This document shows, piece after piece, positions 33,506 to 44,774 of a DNA stretch of 64,000 nt. The notes below the pieces were generated by a model. The model made no database searches. It was given only the letters and a program-made list of their open reading frames with translations, and was not told where the DNA came from. Within the stretch, counting starts at the first letter, position 1. Each line of letters opens with the position of its first letter. Location: positions 5,885,001 to 5,949,000 of the forward strand of contig CM036753.1 of assembly GCA_020796225.1 (NCBI GenBank), written 5' to 3'. The stretch is from Arion vulgaris. Lineage: Eukaryota; Mollusca; Gastropoda; Stylommatophora; Arionidae. A program made the translations under genes and the position numbers.

Positions 33506-34690
33506 CAAATCAATCAATCAATCGATCGATCAAGAAGCTTATTGACGAGACATTAAAAAAATTACCAGATTTTACTACCTTTTGTTTCCGATCAGTCGCT
33601 AGAAAGCTAGGCGTAGTCATGGCAACTAATTGAAAGTCGATAGCAATATCGATAACACCCTTTGCTAGTGATCATATACGCTGACAATTTCGGGATTCGA
33701 ACCAAGCTTTGGCTAATAAATGGTACGCATGTGAACTATACGTTTCCTGATCTTTTTCTTAGAAATCTAAATTACACTTATCTTAGAAGTCGGCGTAAGG
33801 CTCTTCTGAATATAGAGGAGCATTGAGAATAAGGAAAGCAAGCCTTCACGTAAAAATTAGTCAGAAGGTTCGTATTAGATGATGTGACTACGCCTGAATT
33901 CAAAGAGGTAAACGAAAAAGGCACATACTACGGCGCCTAGGACCGTTTTTGAGTGAATGCTTACTTTTCTTATCACCAGTGTCATTCGCATTCAGACTTG
34001 AGAGGTAATGGACCACTTTAATATTCAAGATATATGTAACTGAAACATATTACTACTGACCCCTAGCGACAAATTCAAGCATGACAATCTTAGATTCTTA
34101 CAGAAATCAATGAGAAATTGCATAGATAAAATAAAGGGAAAGAACTCATGCATCAGATCAAAACATGAAACGGAAATACACTTTAGCCGTACATATCTCA
34201 GTAGATCAGGTATAAAAGGAAAGTTTATGTTTCAGTTGCCAACATTCAGATAAATCTAAATGAACCAAACGACAAATTGTGTTCCACAGTTGTTATCAAC
34301 AACTATTCTAGGCGCTGTTGTAAATGGAAGCCATTAAAGAACGACCGCAAGCTGAGTATCGTGCCAGTTGTTTTTTTAACCAGCTCGTGAGAGAACTGTT
34401 TCGCAGAAATATATGTCCCCATCTGGATCGATAGTGCTCGGAACGAAGGAAATTTAATGAGGTGAGGGCGAGAGGTGGGGATAATCTAGCTATGGGTCAT
34501 ACCAGGCACGAGTCTCTGGAATGTGTTGTTGTGTGTGAACAGAGACTCTTTCAATAATCCCTCAGTCGGTGAGTGTCTTCATAACAAAGCCAAACAGTTT
34601 CTCGGGAACACACATGTGCTAAACACGCATTCCCTTTTTATATCTTATCAAATCAATTTTTTTCTCTTATAACTTTGTTTTTAAAAAGTG
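33505..34690. other. Mostly unrecognised; weak family L fragment at 33.93-34.10 kb
   Basis: GGCGCCTAGGACCG and TTATCACCAGTGTCATTCGC resemble family L. A reversed L head (ACTACGCCTGAATTC) lies at 33.89 kb. The remainder has no supportable feature. Confidence 0.4.
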
Positions 34691-35270
34691 TTGCTGTCCA
34701 ATATGAAGGACTATGTTGCAATCTCTCACTGGCCGACATGAAGGACTATGTTGCAATCTCTCACTGTCCAACATGAAGGACTATGTTGCAATCTCTCACT
34801 GTCCAACATGAAGGACTATGTTGCAATCTCTCACTGTCCAACATGAAGGACTATGTTGCAATCTCTCACTGTCCGACATGAAGGACTATGTTGCAATCTC
34901 TCACTGTCCGACATGAAGGACTCATGTTGCAATCTCTCACTGCCGACATGAAGGACTATGTTGCAATCTTACTGTCCGAATGGAATGCATTGTTGCATTC
35001 CTAATTTGTCGATATGAAGGACTATGTTGCAATCTTCACTGTCCGATATGAAGGACTATGTTGCACATCTCTCACTGGCCGACATGGTACAGAGAACGAC
35101 AGTTGCACTCACTGTCCAACATGAAGGACTATGTTGCAATCTCTCACTGGCCGACATGAAGGACTATGTTGCAATCTCTCACTGGCCGACATGAAGGACT
35201 ATGTTGCAATCTCTCACTGGCCGACATGAAGGACTATGTTGCAATCTCTCACTGGCCGACATGAATGGTT
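34690..35270. repeat. Minisatellite, 35-bp unit, about 16 copies
   Basis: Unit ACATGAAGGACTATGTTGCA plus ATCTCTCACTG. The centre (34.97-35.11 kb) is disrupted by words resembling the right flank. Confidence 0.93.
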
Positions 35271-35483
35271 CTTTGTTTGCAATTGTGTTGCTGTCAAATG
35301 TGAATGCATTTTTACCATTCCATATTATTGATCAAATGTTAGTTCTTTTATATTATATCTTGGGGTTTTAAATCTGTCACTTATTTACATATGCAAATCG
35401 CTTAAGAGGGCCCTCTCCAGCATTCTATACTTCACCTTGACATCGCAATGGTACAAGAGGAACATGACAAATATATATATATA

Positions 35484-35905
35484 CAGGGCGTTTGTAAAGT
35501 CTTACAACACTTTATATGTAGAACAAATGTGTAAAACAAAGTACATGACGTCATCAAAAAGTGTGTTCCATAGTCATTTGTGGTGCAATATGCAGTGAGT
35601 GAATGTTGTCTGCTGGGGTTGTTTTTTCACTCAAACCATAATGGTGTTTTCAACTGAAGAAAGAATATTTGACAATATGAAGAAACGTGTACAGACGTAT
35701 CTTGAAGCACGTGGTGGATATTTCCAAAATCTGTTATAATGAATATTTCATTTGTTCTTTCTAGTTTACCAAGAACAACAGTAGACCATAGCAGTAACTA
35801 TTGTGAATAGTTTCACTACTTTTTTAGACATTTTGATGACGACATCTATTTCATTTTTCAAGCTGACCTACATATGAAGTGTTATGAGACTTTACAAACA
35901 CCCTG
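35484..35905. mobile_element. Mariner-type deletion derivative (422 bp)
   Basis: Near-identical inverted ends of about 37 bp (CAGGGCGTTTGTAAAGTCT on the left, CAGGGTGTTTGTAAAGTCT on the right, read inward) are flanked by TA on both sides, the Tc1/mariner target duplication. The interior keeps only a short remnant of the transposase ORF, so it could move only in trans. Confidence 0.88.
35641..35739 (+). pseudogene. Mariner transposase remnant, start joined to end
   Basis: A 32-codon frame from ATG to TAA. Residues 1-10 (MVFSTEERIF) look like a transposase N-terminus. The rest (DNMKKRVQTYLEARGGYF and three more residues before the stop) looks like a typical transposase C-terminus. The helix-turn-helix region and the whole DDE catalytic domain are missing. 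The simplest explanation is one internal deletion that kept the frame by chance. No function is proposed for the peptide. Confidence 0.7.
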
Positions 35906-36054
35906 TATATGTATATATCTTGAGACACCTATATGTCTTGCGACATGCATCATCTCTTAAATCCTACCTTCCATAGACTTGTCTGAGAAAGATATTACGC
36001 ATGTTCTGGCCAAAAAATTATATATAACTAGGAACTGCTTGCAAAGTGTAAGCA

Positions 36055-36300
36055 AAAGAATATGAACACGATTATATAAAAGAATATGAACACGATTATA
36101 CAAAAGAATATGAACACGATTATACAAAAGAATATGAACACGATTATACAAAAGAATATGAACACGATTATACAAAAGAATATGAACACGATTATACAAA
36201 AGAATATGAACACGATTATACAAAAGAATATGAACACGATTATACAAAAGAATATGAACACGACTACACAAAAGAATAATATGAACACGATTATACAAAA
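36055..36300. repeat. Minisatellite, 24-bp unit, 10 copies
   Basis: Unit AAGAATATGAACACGATTAT plus ACAA. Nearly perfect, with variants only in the last units. Confidence 0.96.
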
Positions 36301-36545
36301 GAGACGCTTAGGATAGATGGATTGTACATGTGATACGTATGGAGACTAACTCTGTCACAAAATCTGCACTGGGATGGACACCAGAAGAGTACCGAAAACG
36401 TGGAAACCCAAACCGACTTGAAAAGAACAGTGAACAAGAACTGAAAGAATAAAAAACAGCTGGAACACAATACAGAAGACGACCATAAACATAGAAGAAT
36501 TGCAAGCATTTGTTGCTGTCAGCACCGACGCGTACTGAGACTGAA
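36300..36545 (+). pseudogene. LINE-J reverse transcriptase C-terminal fragment
   Basis: One frame reads RWIVHVIRMETNSVTKSALG, then WTPEEYRKRGNPNRLEKNSE and QELKE-stop. RW-x-H-V-x-RM and a WTPE-x-x-RKRG segment are standard C-terminal features of non-LTR RT proteins. About 70 codons remain, without RT core. Confidence 0.75.
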
Positions 36546-36549
36546 ATTA

Positions 36550-36665
36550 CGGACTAGCTTTATATCTCGGGACAACGTTATATTTCGGGACAGCTTTATA
36601 TCTCGGAACAGCTTTATATCTCGGGACAGCTTTATATCTCGGAACAGCTTTATATCTCGGTATAT
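36550..36665. repeat. Short tandem repeat, 18-bp unit, about 6 copies
   Basis: Unit CAGCTTTATATCTCGGGA. Confidence 0.9.
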
Positions 36666-36744
36666 ATTTTTTCTCTCTGGAAATATATCTATCTAGGGAC
36701 ATATATATTCCCCTGTAGCCTCATATATATTCCCTGTAGCCCAT

Positions 36745-36805
36745 ATACTGTGGTTGATGGCTAAGTCATGTAAAGGATATGCTACGATTCTAATCACCAT
36801 ATCAC
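36745..36805. mobile_element. SINE-N fragment
   Basis: ACTGTGGTTGATGGCTAAG and GGATATGCTACGATTCTAAT match the N body at 21.48 kb. It directly borders the 26-bp satellite. Confidence 0.55.
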
Positions 36806-39240
36806 TAAGCAACATAACGATACATACACTAAGCAACATAACGATACATACACTAAGCAACATAACGATACACATACACTAAGCAACATAACGATACACA
36901 TACACTAAGCAACATAACGATACATATACACTAAGCAACATAACGATACATATACAATAAGCAACATAACGATACATATACACTAAGCAACATAACGATA
37001 CATATACATTAAGCAACATAACGATACATATACATTAAGCAACATAACGATACATATACATTAAGCAACATAACGATACACACTAAGCAACATAACGATA
37101 CATATACACTAAGCAACATAACGATACAATACATTAAGCAACATAACGATACATATACACTAAGCAACATAACGATACACATACATTAAGCAACATAACG
37201 ATACACATACACTAAGCAACATAACGATACATATACACTAAGCAACATAACGATACATACACTAAGCAACATAACGATACATACATCTAAGCAACATAAC
37301 GATACAATACATAAGCAACATAACGATACATATACACTAAGCAACATAACGATACAATACACTAAGCAACATAACGATACATATCACTAAGCAACATAAC
37401 GATACATATACACTAAGCAACATAACGATACATATACACTAAGCAACATAACGATACATATACACTAAGCAACATAACGATACATAACACTAAGCAAATA
37501 ACGATCATATACACTAGCACATAACGATACATATACACTAAGCAACATAACGATACATATACACTAAGCAACATAACGATACATATACCCTAAGCAACAT
37601 AACGATACATATACACTAAGCAACATAACGATACATATACACTAAGCAACATAACGATACATAAACACTAAGCAACATAACGATACATATACACTAAGCA
37701 ACATAACGATACATACACTAAGCAACATAACGATACATATACACTAAGCAACATAACGATACATACACTAAGCAACATAACGATACAAATACACTAAGCA
37801 ACATAACGATACATATACACTAAGCAACATAACGATACATATCACTAAGCAACATAACGATACATATACACTAAGCAACATAACGATACATATACACTAA
37901 GCAACATAACGATACATACACTAAGCAACATAACGATACATACACTAAGCAACATAACGATACATAACTAAGCAACATAACGATACATACACTAAGCAAC
38001 ATAACGATACATACACTAAGCAACATAACGATACATATCACTAAGCAACATAACGATACATATACACTAAGCAACATAACGATACATATACACTAAGCAA
38101 CATAACGATACATATACACTAAGCAACATAACGATACATATACACTAAGCAACATAACGATACAAATACACTAAGCAACATAACGATACATACACTAAGC
38201 AACATAACGATACATATACACTAAGCAACATAACGATACATACACTAAGCAACATAACGATACATATACACTAAGCAACATAACGATACATATACACTAA
38301 GCAACATAACGATACATATACACTAAGCAACATAACGATACATATACACTAAGCAACATAACGATACATATACACTAAGCCACATAACGATACATATACA
38401 CTAAGCAACATAACGATACATATACACTAAGCAACATAACGATACAAATACACTAAGCAACATAACGATACATATACACTAAGCAACATAACGATACATA
38501 TACACTAAGCAACATAACGATACATTACACTAAGCAACATAACGATACATACACAAGCAACATAACGATACATATACACTAAGCAACATAACGATACATA
38601 TACACTAAGCCACATAACGATACATATACACTAAGCAACATAACGATACAAATACACTAAGCAACATAACGATACATACACTAAGCAACATAACGATACA
38701 TATACACTAAGCAACATAACGATACATATCACTAAGCAACATAACGATACATAACACTAAGCACATAACGATACACATACACTAAGCAACATAACGATAC
38801 ATATACACTAAGCAACATAACGATACATATACACTAAGCAACATAACGATACATATACACTAAGCAACATAACGATACACATACACTAAGCAACATAACG
38901 ATACATACACTAAGCAACATAACGATACATACACTAAGCAACATAACGATACATACACTAAGCAACATAACGATACATACACTAAGCAACATAACGATAC
39001 ATATACACTAAGCAACATAACGATACATATACACTAAGCAACATAACGATACATATACACTAAGCAACATAACGATCACATATACACTAAGCAAACATAC
39101 GATACATCATACATCATACTAAGCAACATAACGATACATATACACTAAGCAACATAACGATACATACACTAAGCAACATAACGATACATATACACTAAGC
39201 AACATAACGATACATACATAAGCAACATAATCGATACATA
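36806..39240. repeat. Large satellite array, 26-bp unit, about 95 copies
   Basis: Unit AAGCAACATAACGATACATA plus TACACT. A shorter 22-24 bp variant lacking TA pairs is interspersed. Homogeneous until about 39.08 kb. Confidence 0.97.
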
Positions 39241-41165
39241 CAGGCGTAAGCAAGTCTACGAACACTTACACTAAGCAACATAAGTGTAATATACAAAGAC
39301 ATACGATCATACCAACAAATACGTCACATATCATTTGCATACGATATGCATGATAATGTATAGTCAACATGAGATATATTCACTCAAACACATAATGATG
39401 ATTAACTAGCAACATAACGAATATTTGCAACAATATAAATAACGTACAACATTTTAAGCACTAACGATACCATACCTCACATAACGAACATTTCACTAGC
39501 AATCATAACGATTACCATAGACTACAACATAACATACAGTAACTATGAATAACGATACACTACTGTTTAGCACATTAACGACATACTATCAATTCAACGA
39601 TACCTACATATGCAAGTGTAATGATACATTACATAAGCAACTGTAACGATATATATCTCTAGAGACACTCGATACTATACACTTGCAACATGCGATCTCA
39701 TCATCTACAAATACCTACTAATCACATAACTAGCAGCAAAGATATCATACACATGTTCTAGCAACATAACGATATATATAACTAGAACATGACATTACAT
39801 AAGTAACAAACGATAATATGACATAAGAACATAACGATACACATACATAAGCAATATAACCGATACATATACACAAGAATATAACGATACATTATACAAA
39901 GAACATAACGATCGATTACATAGCAAAAAGATACTATAAGCAACGATAACGATACAATAACTAGCAACATACGATCTATACATAAGCAACATAACGATTA
40001 CATACACAAGCAAATAACGATAACAACATAAGCAACATACGATTATACACTAAGCAGACATAACGATAATATACAAAGAACATGAACGATTCATACACTA
40101 AGCAACATAACACGACTAACACAAGCAAATATAACGATTATACACTAAGGCAGCTTAACGATACATATATAGTAACATGCGATACTATACACTAACACTG
40201 ATCACATAAATCTAGCACATAACGATGACACCAGAGAGTACAGAAACGATGAACCCAAACCACTATACGATAAATACATAAGAACATAGAACTGATACAA
40301 ATAAAAGCAGCTAACGATACACAATACAAAGCACATAAACGATAGAATAATTAGCAAGCATACGTTTGCATCCTAAGCAACATAACGATCACAACTAAGC
40401 AATATAACGATAGCATATACTGCAACAGAACGATACATCTCGAACAGCATCATAACTACGGATACAGCTTACATCTACGATACATATACACTGCAACACA
40501 TATATCCTAGGACAGCTATATCTGATATATATATCTAGCAACAACGATACATATCATAGGGAACATATATATACCCTACTCTAACACATACGATACATAT
40601 CACTAAAACATAAGATTCCCATATAACAACATAACGATACTATCACCTAGCATAACGATACCATAATATTCAACATAACGATACATATACCCTAACACAT
40701 ATACATACTCCTAAGCCATAACGATAATATACACCTAGACATAACCATATATCATAACAACATAACATAATATTCCTAGCACATAACGATACTATACTCC
40801 TGAACCATAACGATATCATCCTGCAACATACGATAATATCTCACATAACGATCCATACATCCTAATGCCCATACATACATTCCTAAGCACATACGATACT
40901 ATACCTAAGCATAACGATACTATACACTAGCACCATACGATACATATATATGATAACGATCATATAACTAAGCATACGATAGCCATCACTAAGCAAATAG
41001 TACCTGTTAAACACCGCATATACGAACAAAATCTTCAGGTGAGAAAGAACGATAAATAAAGAACTAACGTATCAATAACAAAGCAAATACTGAACTATAA
41101 TCTGCAATAAACGATACTGGTTTACTTTAAGGCCAAGTCATGAAACGATATGCCAATATTCCAGT
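39240..41165. other. Blended sequence: satellite mixed with copy of left flank
   Basis: Satellite words alternate with words that follow, in order, the sequence at about 35.56-36.79 kb. Examples: TTCACTCAAACACATAATGA (39.38) against 35.63 kb; ACCTACATATGCAAGTG (39.60) against 35.87 kb; ATATATAACTAGAAC (39.77) against 36.02 kb; GACACCAGAGAGTACAG (40.23) against 36.38 kb; GGCCAAGTCATGAAACG (41.13) against 36.76 kb. Best read as a consensus artefact. Confidence 0.75.
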
Positions 41166-41525
41166 CAACAACGCATATACACTAAGCAACATAACGATAC
41201 ATAAACACTAAGCAACATAACGATACATATACACTAAGCAACATAACGATACAATACACTAAGCACATAACGATACATATACACTAAGCAACATAACGAT
41301 ACAAATACACTAAGCAACATAACGATACACATACACTAAGCAACATAACGATACAAATACACTAAGCAACATAACGATACATATACACTAAGCAACATAA
41401 CGATACATATACACTAAGCAACATAACGATACATATACACTAAGCAACATAACGATACATATACACTAAGCAACATAACGATACATATACACTAAGCAAC
41501 ATAACGATACCATATACACTAAGCA
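41165..41525. repeat. 26-bp satellite, right segment, about 14 copies
   Basis: Same unit as 36.8-39.2 kb, homogeneous again. Confidence 0.96.
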
Positions 41526-41529
41526 TCGA

Positions 41530-41745
41530 AATAGGGGAAGACTGCAGTAAAACTTGGTAAATAGCGAAACACTTACAAACAAAGTACTATAGTTTTACAA
41601 AATACAGAAACAGTGACGATAAACAGCAACGTTTCGACCAACAAGGCCTTTATCAAGCAAACGAACAAATAGGAGTGACAAATTAAAATGAAACACAACT
41701 GGACGACCAAATACAAACGTATCTAAGGAAAATCTGGAATTTCAT
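41530..41745 (-). mobile_element. Family P fragment with hammerhead-like motif
   Basis: The minus strand has GTTTGCTTGATAAAGGCC followed by TTGTTGGTCGAAACGTTGC (41623-41664), flanked by AGGAGTGACAAATT and ACTGCAGTAAAACT words shared with 62.1-62.4 kb. It lies directly against the satellite. Confidence 0.6.
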
Positions 41746-41789
41746 TCAGCAGCATAACAATACATATACATATCTGAGAATCTCTGTGC

Positions 41790-42235
41790 GTAGAGGTAGG
41801 TGCTCGTCTCTCGTGCCAAAGGTACCAGGTTCGCTCCTCGTAGAGCCATCTGGAGATTTTTCCAGTGATCTCTGATCTTAGTGTAGGTGAAATCGAGTTT
41901 CTAGTCCTATCGGAGACGGACGATAAAACGTAGGTCCCGTGTTCAATTTGAGCACGTAAAAAAACCTTTGACAGTTAAAAATCGAGAAGAGCAGGCTGGA
42001 ACTCTCGCCTGGACAAAATTTTTTGGAAAAGATTAAAAATAACATTCCTACAAAAATAATTCACCATCTTAAAATTTATCTGTGACCATCGCCGGTGCTG
42101 CGCGAGTTGTTTCACTGCAGCTGAGATCTTCCTTTGTAAAAAAGATATCTCAGCACACATGGTTACTCACCGAAGTACGAGTACATTGATGATGGTCCTA
42201 TCAATCAATCAATCAATCAATTAATCAATATAAAC
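41790..42235 (+). mobile_element. SINE-D, near full length
   Basis: Head GTGCGTAGAGGTAGGTGCTC, body TAGTCCTATCGGAGACGGAC and GAGAAGAGCAGGCTGG, tail ATCAATCAATCAATCAAT ending near 42.23 kb. Confidence 0.88.
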
Positions 42236-42745
42236 CTTAGATTCGAACACCATTCACCTAGATACCAACCTTACCTCCTTGCTTGACACAAATATGCTTC
42301 TTCAGCAATCTAAATATCCGAAATCTGTATCTCTATATCTTCTCATATTTGTCACAATATTTGATTACATCTTGACATTCATATTCTCCCAATTTCTATG
42401 AAGTATGTTTACTCTCTATCGTCTTGTTACATTGTGTGAGCACACAGTCCCAAGTGACTAGCTTGATCGATTTCAAGCATACTGATTATAATGTCAGAAG
42501 TATTCATGAAGTGTTAGATCGTGGCTTGTTATCATATTTTGTTTTTGATGTCACTGTTTTTGTTATTGTTGTCGGTGTACTCATTATATTGTTCAACTTC
42601 TGTATTTAACACAAAGGTTTTCAACGGTGTGTTACAGCCTTGCTGGAAATGAGGTAAAAGTTCGAAAGTGTTTCGGAAAGTTTGAGTCAATCATGACTGA
42701 AATGAATAAATCAGAAGAAGTCTGGATGTGAAAGTAGTCATGTAA
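42235..42745. other. No recognisable feature
   Basis: Unique AT-rich sequence with no shared repeat words. Confidence 0.35.
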
Positions 42746-42747
42746 TT

Positions 42748-43165
42748 TATTAAAGAACAACAGATTACATTGTTTGGACACCTGACACAAATGTCCTATA
42801 TTGTGTTTGTAAGGATGCCGTATTGCTGGCTAGGCAATAGGTGTCGTCAGAAATGAGAGCAAGTGGTTCGAATCCTGTGTTTGTCTATTTTTTCTTCGAA
42901 GCTCTAATACCTGTACATTATTATTTGTTGATGGTATCGTCTACCACAGAAAGCCACACAGAAACAAATATAACGAGTACAGAGCATGAAGAAGACAACG
43001 CACATGGTTGAGCTACAGCTATCAAGAACAGATTTAAGAAAATGAATAACAGTTTACAAAGTGCATTAGAACAAGCACAAACACGATCACTACATCCCAT
43101 CCAACCCTTCCTTCCCAACACTTCTATCAAGAAATCAATGGTGGAATAGAAGAAGATATCTATTT
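42748..43165 (+). pseudogene. LINE-A3 C-terminal fragment, interrupted
   Basis: ITLFGHLTQMS (about 42.76-42.79 kb) and, beyond an interruption, VSSTTESHTE and KKMNNSLQSALEQAQTRS correspond in order to the 58.5 kb copy. Between about 42.79 and 42.93 kb is a tRNA-like stretch (GCTGGCTAGGCAATAGG; B-box GGTTCGAATCC), which suggests a SINE inserted into the LINE. Clear target duplications were not found. Confidence 0.65.
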
Positions 43166-43184
43166 TTCAAGTGAAAATAAAAAT

Positions 43185-43330
43185 GAAAATCGTGGCATAT
43201 CCTAAAGGAATAGCAAACAGTAAAAACAAAGTACTATAGTTTTACAAAATACAGAAATAGTGACGATATACAGCAACGTTTCGACCACAGGGGCCATATC
43301 CTAAAGGACGTAGTCATCAATGTCAAAAAC
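43185..43330 (-). mobile_element. SINE-N fragment split by family P insertion
   Basis: AAAATCGTGGCATATCCTAA on the left and CATATCCTAAAGGACGTAG on the right are continuous in the 51.89 kb copy. The break is filled by the family P insert. Confidence 0.75.
43210..43294 (-). mobile_element. Family P insertion with 14-bp target duplication (85 bp)
   Basis: The insert is flanked by the identical 14-mer CATATCCTAAAGGA at 43196-43209 and 43295-43308. On the minus strand it starts inside the hammerhead-like motif (GCCCCTGTGGTCGAAACG) and continues into CTATAGTACTTTG. A 5'-truncated copy with long duplication fits target-primed retrotransposition. Confidence 0.8.
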
Positions 43331-43655
43331 AAAAGTTTTTTTAAATTATTGTGATACATTGTGTAATAAGGAATAATAAATAATTTAAAACAGTGATATT
43401 ATAATATTTATAATAGTATCATATGTGTTTATAATAGTATTATAATAGTTTCACTATAATAATATAAGTCGTTATAGTGATATTATAAAAGTTCAATGAT
43501 CTAAGTCGTTTATAATAGTGATTATAATAGTTTCATATAGTATCATAAAGCATCGTTATAATAGTATTAAATAGTTTCTTATAGTATCAAAAGTATCGTT
43601 AATGTGATATTATAAGTTTCATATCATAAGTATTGTATCAAGTGTCGTTTATGAT
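43330..43655. repeat. Degenerate AT-rich repeat
   Basis: Irregular copies of TTATAATAGTATCATA/TAGTTTCATATAG without fixed period. Confidence 0.7.
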
Positions 43656-43905
43656 AGGTAGTTATGGGGGTAGCGGGATAGAGGTAAACCTCTCTATCAA
43701 ATGAGATGTAAGGCGCGTCCTTCCTTCCGCTAGTCTACGGACACCCTTGGGCACGGTGGAGTACCGTTTAGACCCCCACCCAGCATGGTCACGTGGAAGC
43801 CATGGGAGCAGGTGGTGGATGAGTGAGGAGCAGCCACAGAATGTCAAAGGTTATAGTCTCAAAACTCACGAGGTAGACAGAGGATCTCTGTAACAGAGAC
43901 AATGT
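43655..43905. other. GC-richer segment of unknown origin
   Basis: GGGTAGCGGGAT-like start, TCCGCTAGTCTACGGACACC, then CCCAGCATGGTCACGTGGAA. Contrasts with the AT-rich flanks. A 61-codon minus-strand frame exists but shows no domain. It may be the 5' part of the following LINE or a separate repeat. Confidence 0.35.
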
Positions 43906-44635
43906 TACGTCATGGACCAGTATGATCACTGCCAGGAAGGAGAGAGGACGAATGACAAGTACTCATGCCAAGACAATGTCAGGAAGACAACAATAATACT
44001 TCAAGATCAGAATATTCAAGAGCATGCATATTCCCAGTGGCAACGTATAGGTGTGAAGCATGGACATTTAGTAAAGCAGTGGAAAAACATATATGTGCCT
44101 TCGAATATAAGTGTTACAGAAGAGTCCTTCGTATATCTTGGACAGAGAAGAGAACAAATAGATTTATACAGAAAGAACTCAAAATCAAAGAAAACTGGCT
44201 GATACTAAAAATAAAAAGAAAAATTAAGGTATTATTGGACATATAAAAAGACACGACGGCTGAGAAGATCATAACGTAAGTTATACTTATTCTTGGATTC
44301 TCCGAAAGGAGTTAATCTTATTTTTCATGTTTGTTGGCCTACAGCTCTGATATAACCAACAAAAGTTCGCCTTCAGGTTGAAAGAGCGTGCTGGCTTAAA
44401 AGAGGCTTTAATCCCCTACTAAACAAACAAACAAACAAGAAGATCATCATGGAAGGAAGCATACCGGCAAATAGAAGAGGAAGACCACGGAAAGATGGTT
44501 TCATGATGAACTGATGGTTGAATATGACGGTTGCAGAGGTGGGACATCTGGCCTATGAGAGAGAGAAATTCTGAGGACTGTTGGGGTGGCAAAGTTCTGC
44601 TCGGAACAAACTATTTGATGATGATGATGATAAGA
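43905..44635 (+). pseudogene. RTE-B reverse transcriptase C-terminal part with nested insertion
   Basis: The frame CEAWTFSKAVEKHICAFEYK, then CYRRVLRISWTEKRTNRFIQ and KELKIKENWLILKIKRK, is the C-terminal connection of an RTE-like RT. After an insertion at 44273-44437 the coding resumes as MEGSIPANRRGRPRK and loses frame. It ends at GATGATGATGATGA (44617-44631), as in other RTE-B copies. No RT catalytic motif is present. Conservation is better than at 3.85 kb. Confidence 0.82.
44273..44437 (+). mobile_element. Nested 165-bp insertion with AAAC tail
   Basis: Flanked by AGAAGATCAT at 44263-44272 and again at 44438-44447, with tail AAACAAACAAACAAAC directly before the right repeat. Removing it restores the EKIIMEGSIP order of the RTE-B reading frame. 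A short retroposed element, tail type unlike the other SINEs here. No clear A/B boxes. Confidence 0.8.
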
Positions 44636-44774
44636 TATTTTCTAGAAATATTATTACCTTATTACCAACATGTTTTCATGAAGAACATTGTTGGTCTCTA
44701 TGCCTGGCCCATGTAAAACAGTTTTGAGAACACCTGGTTTAAATTACCTGCTGTTTCAGCAACAAAATTAGAAA

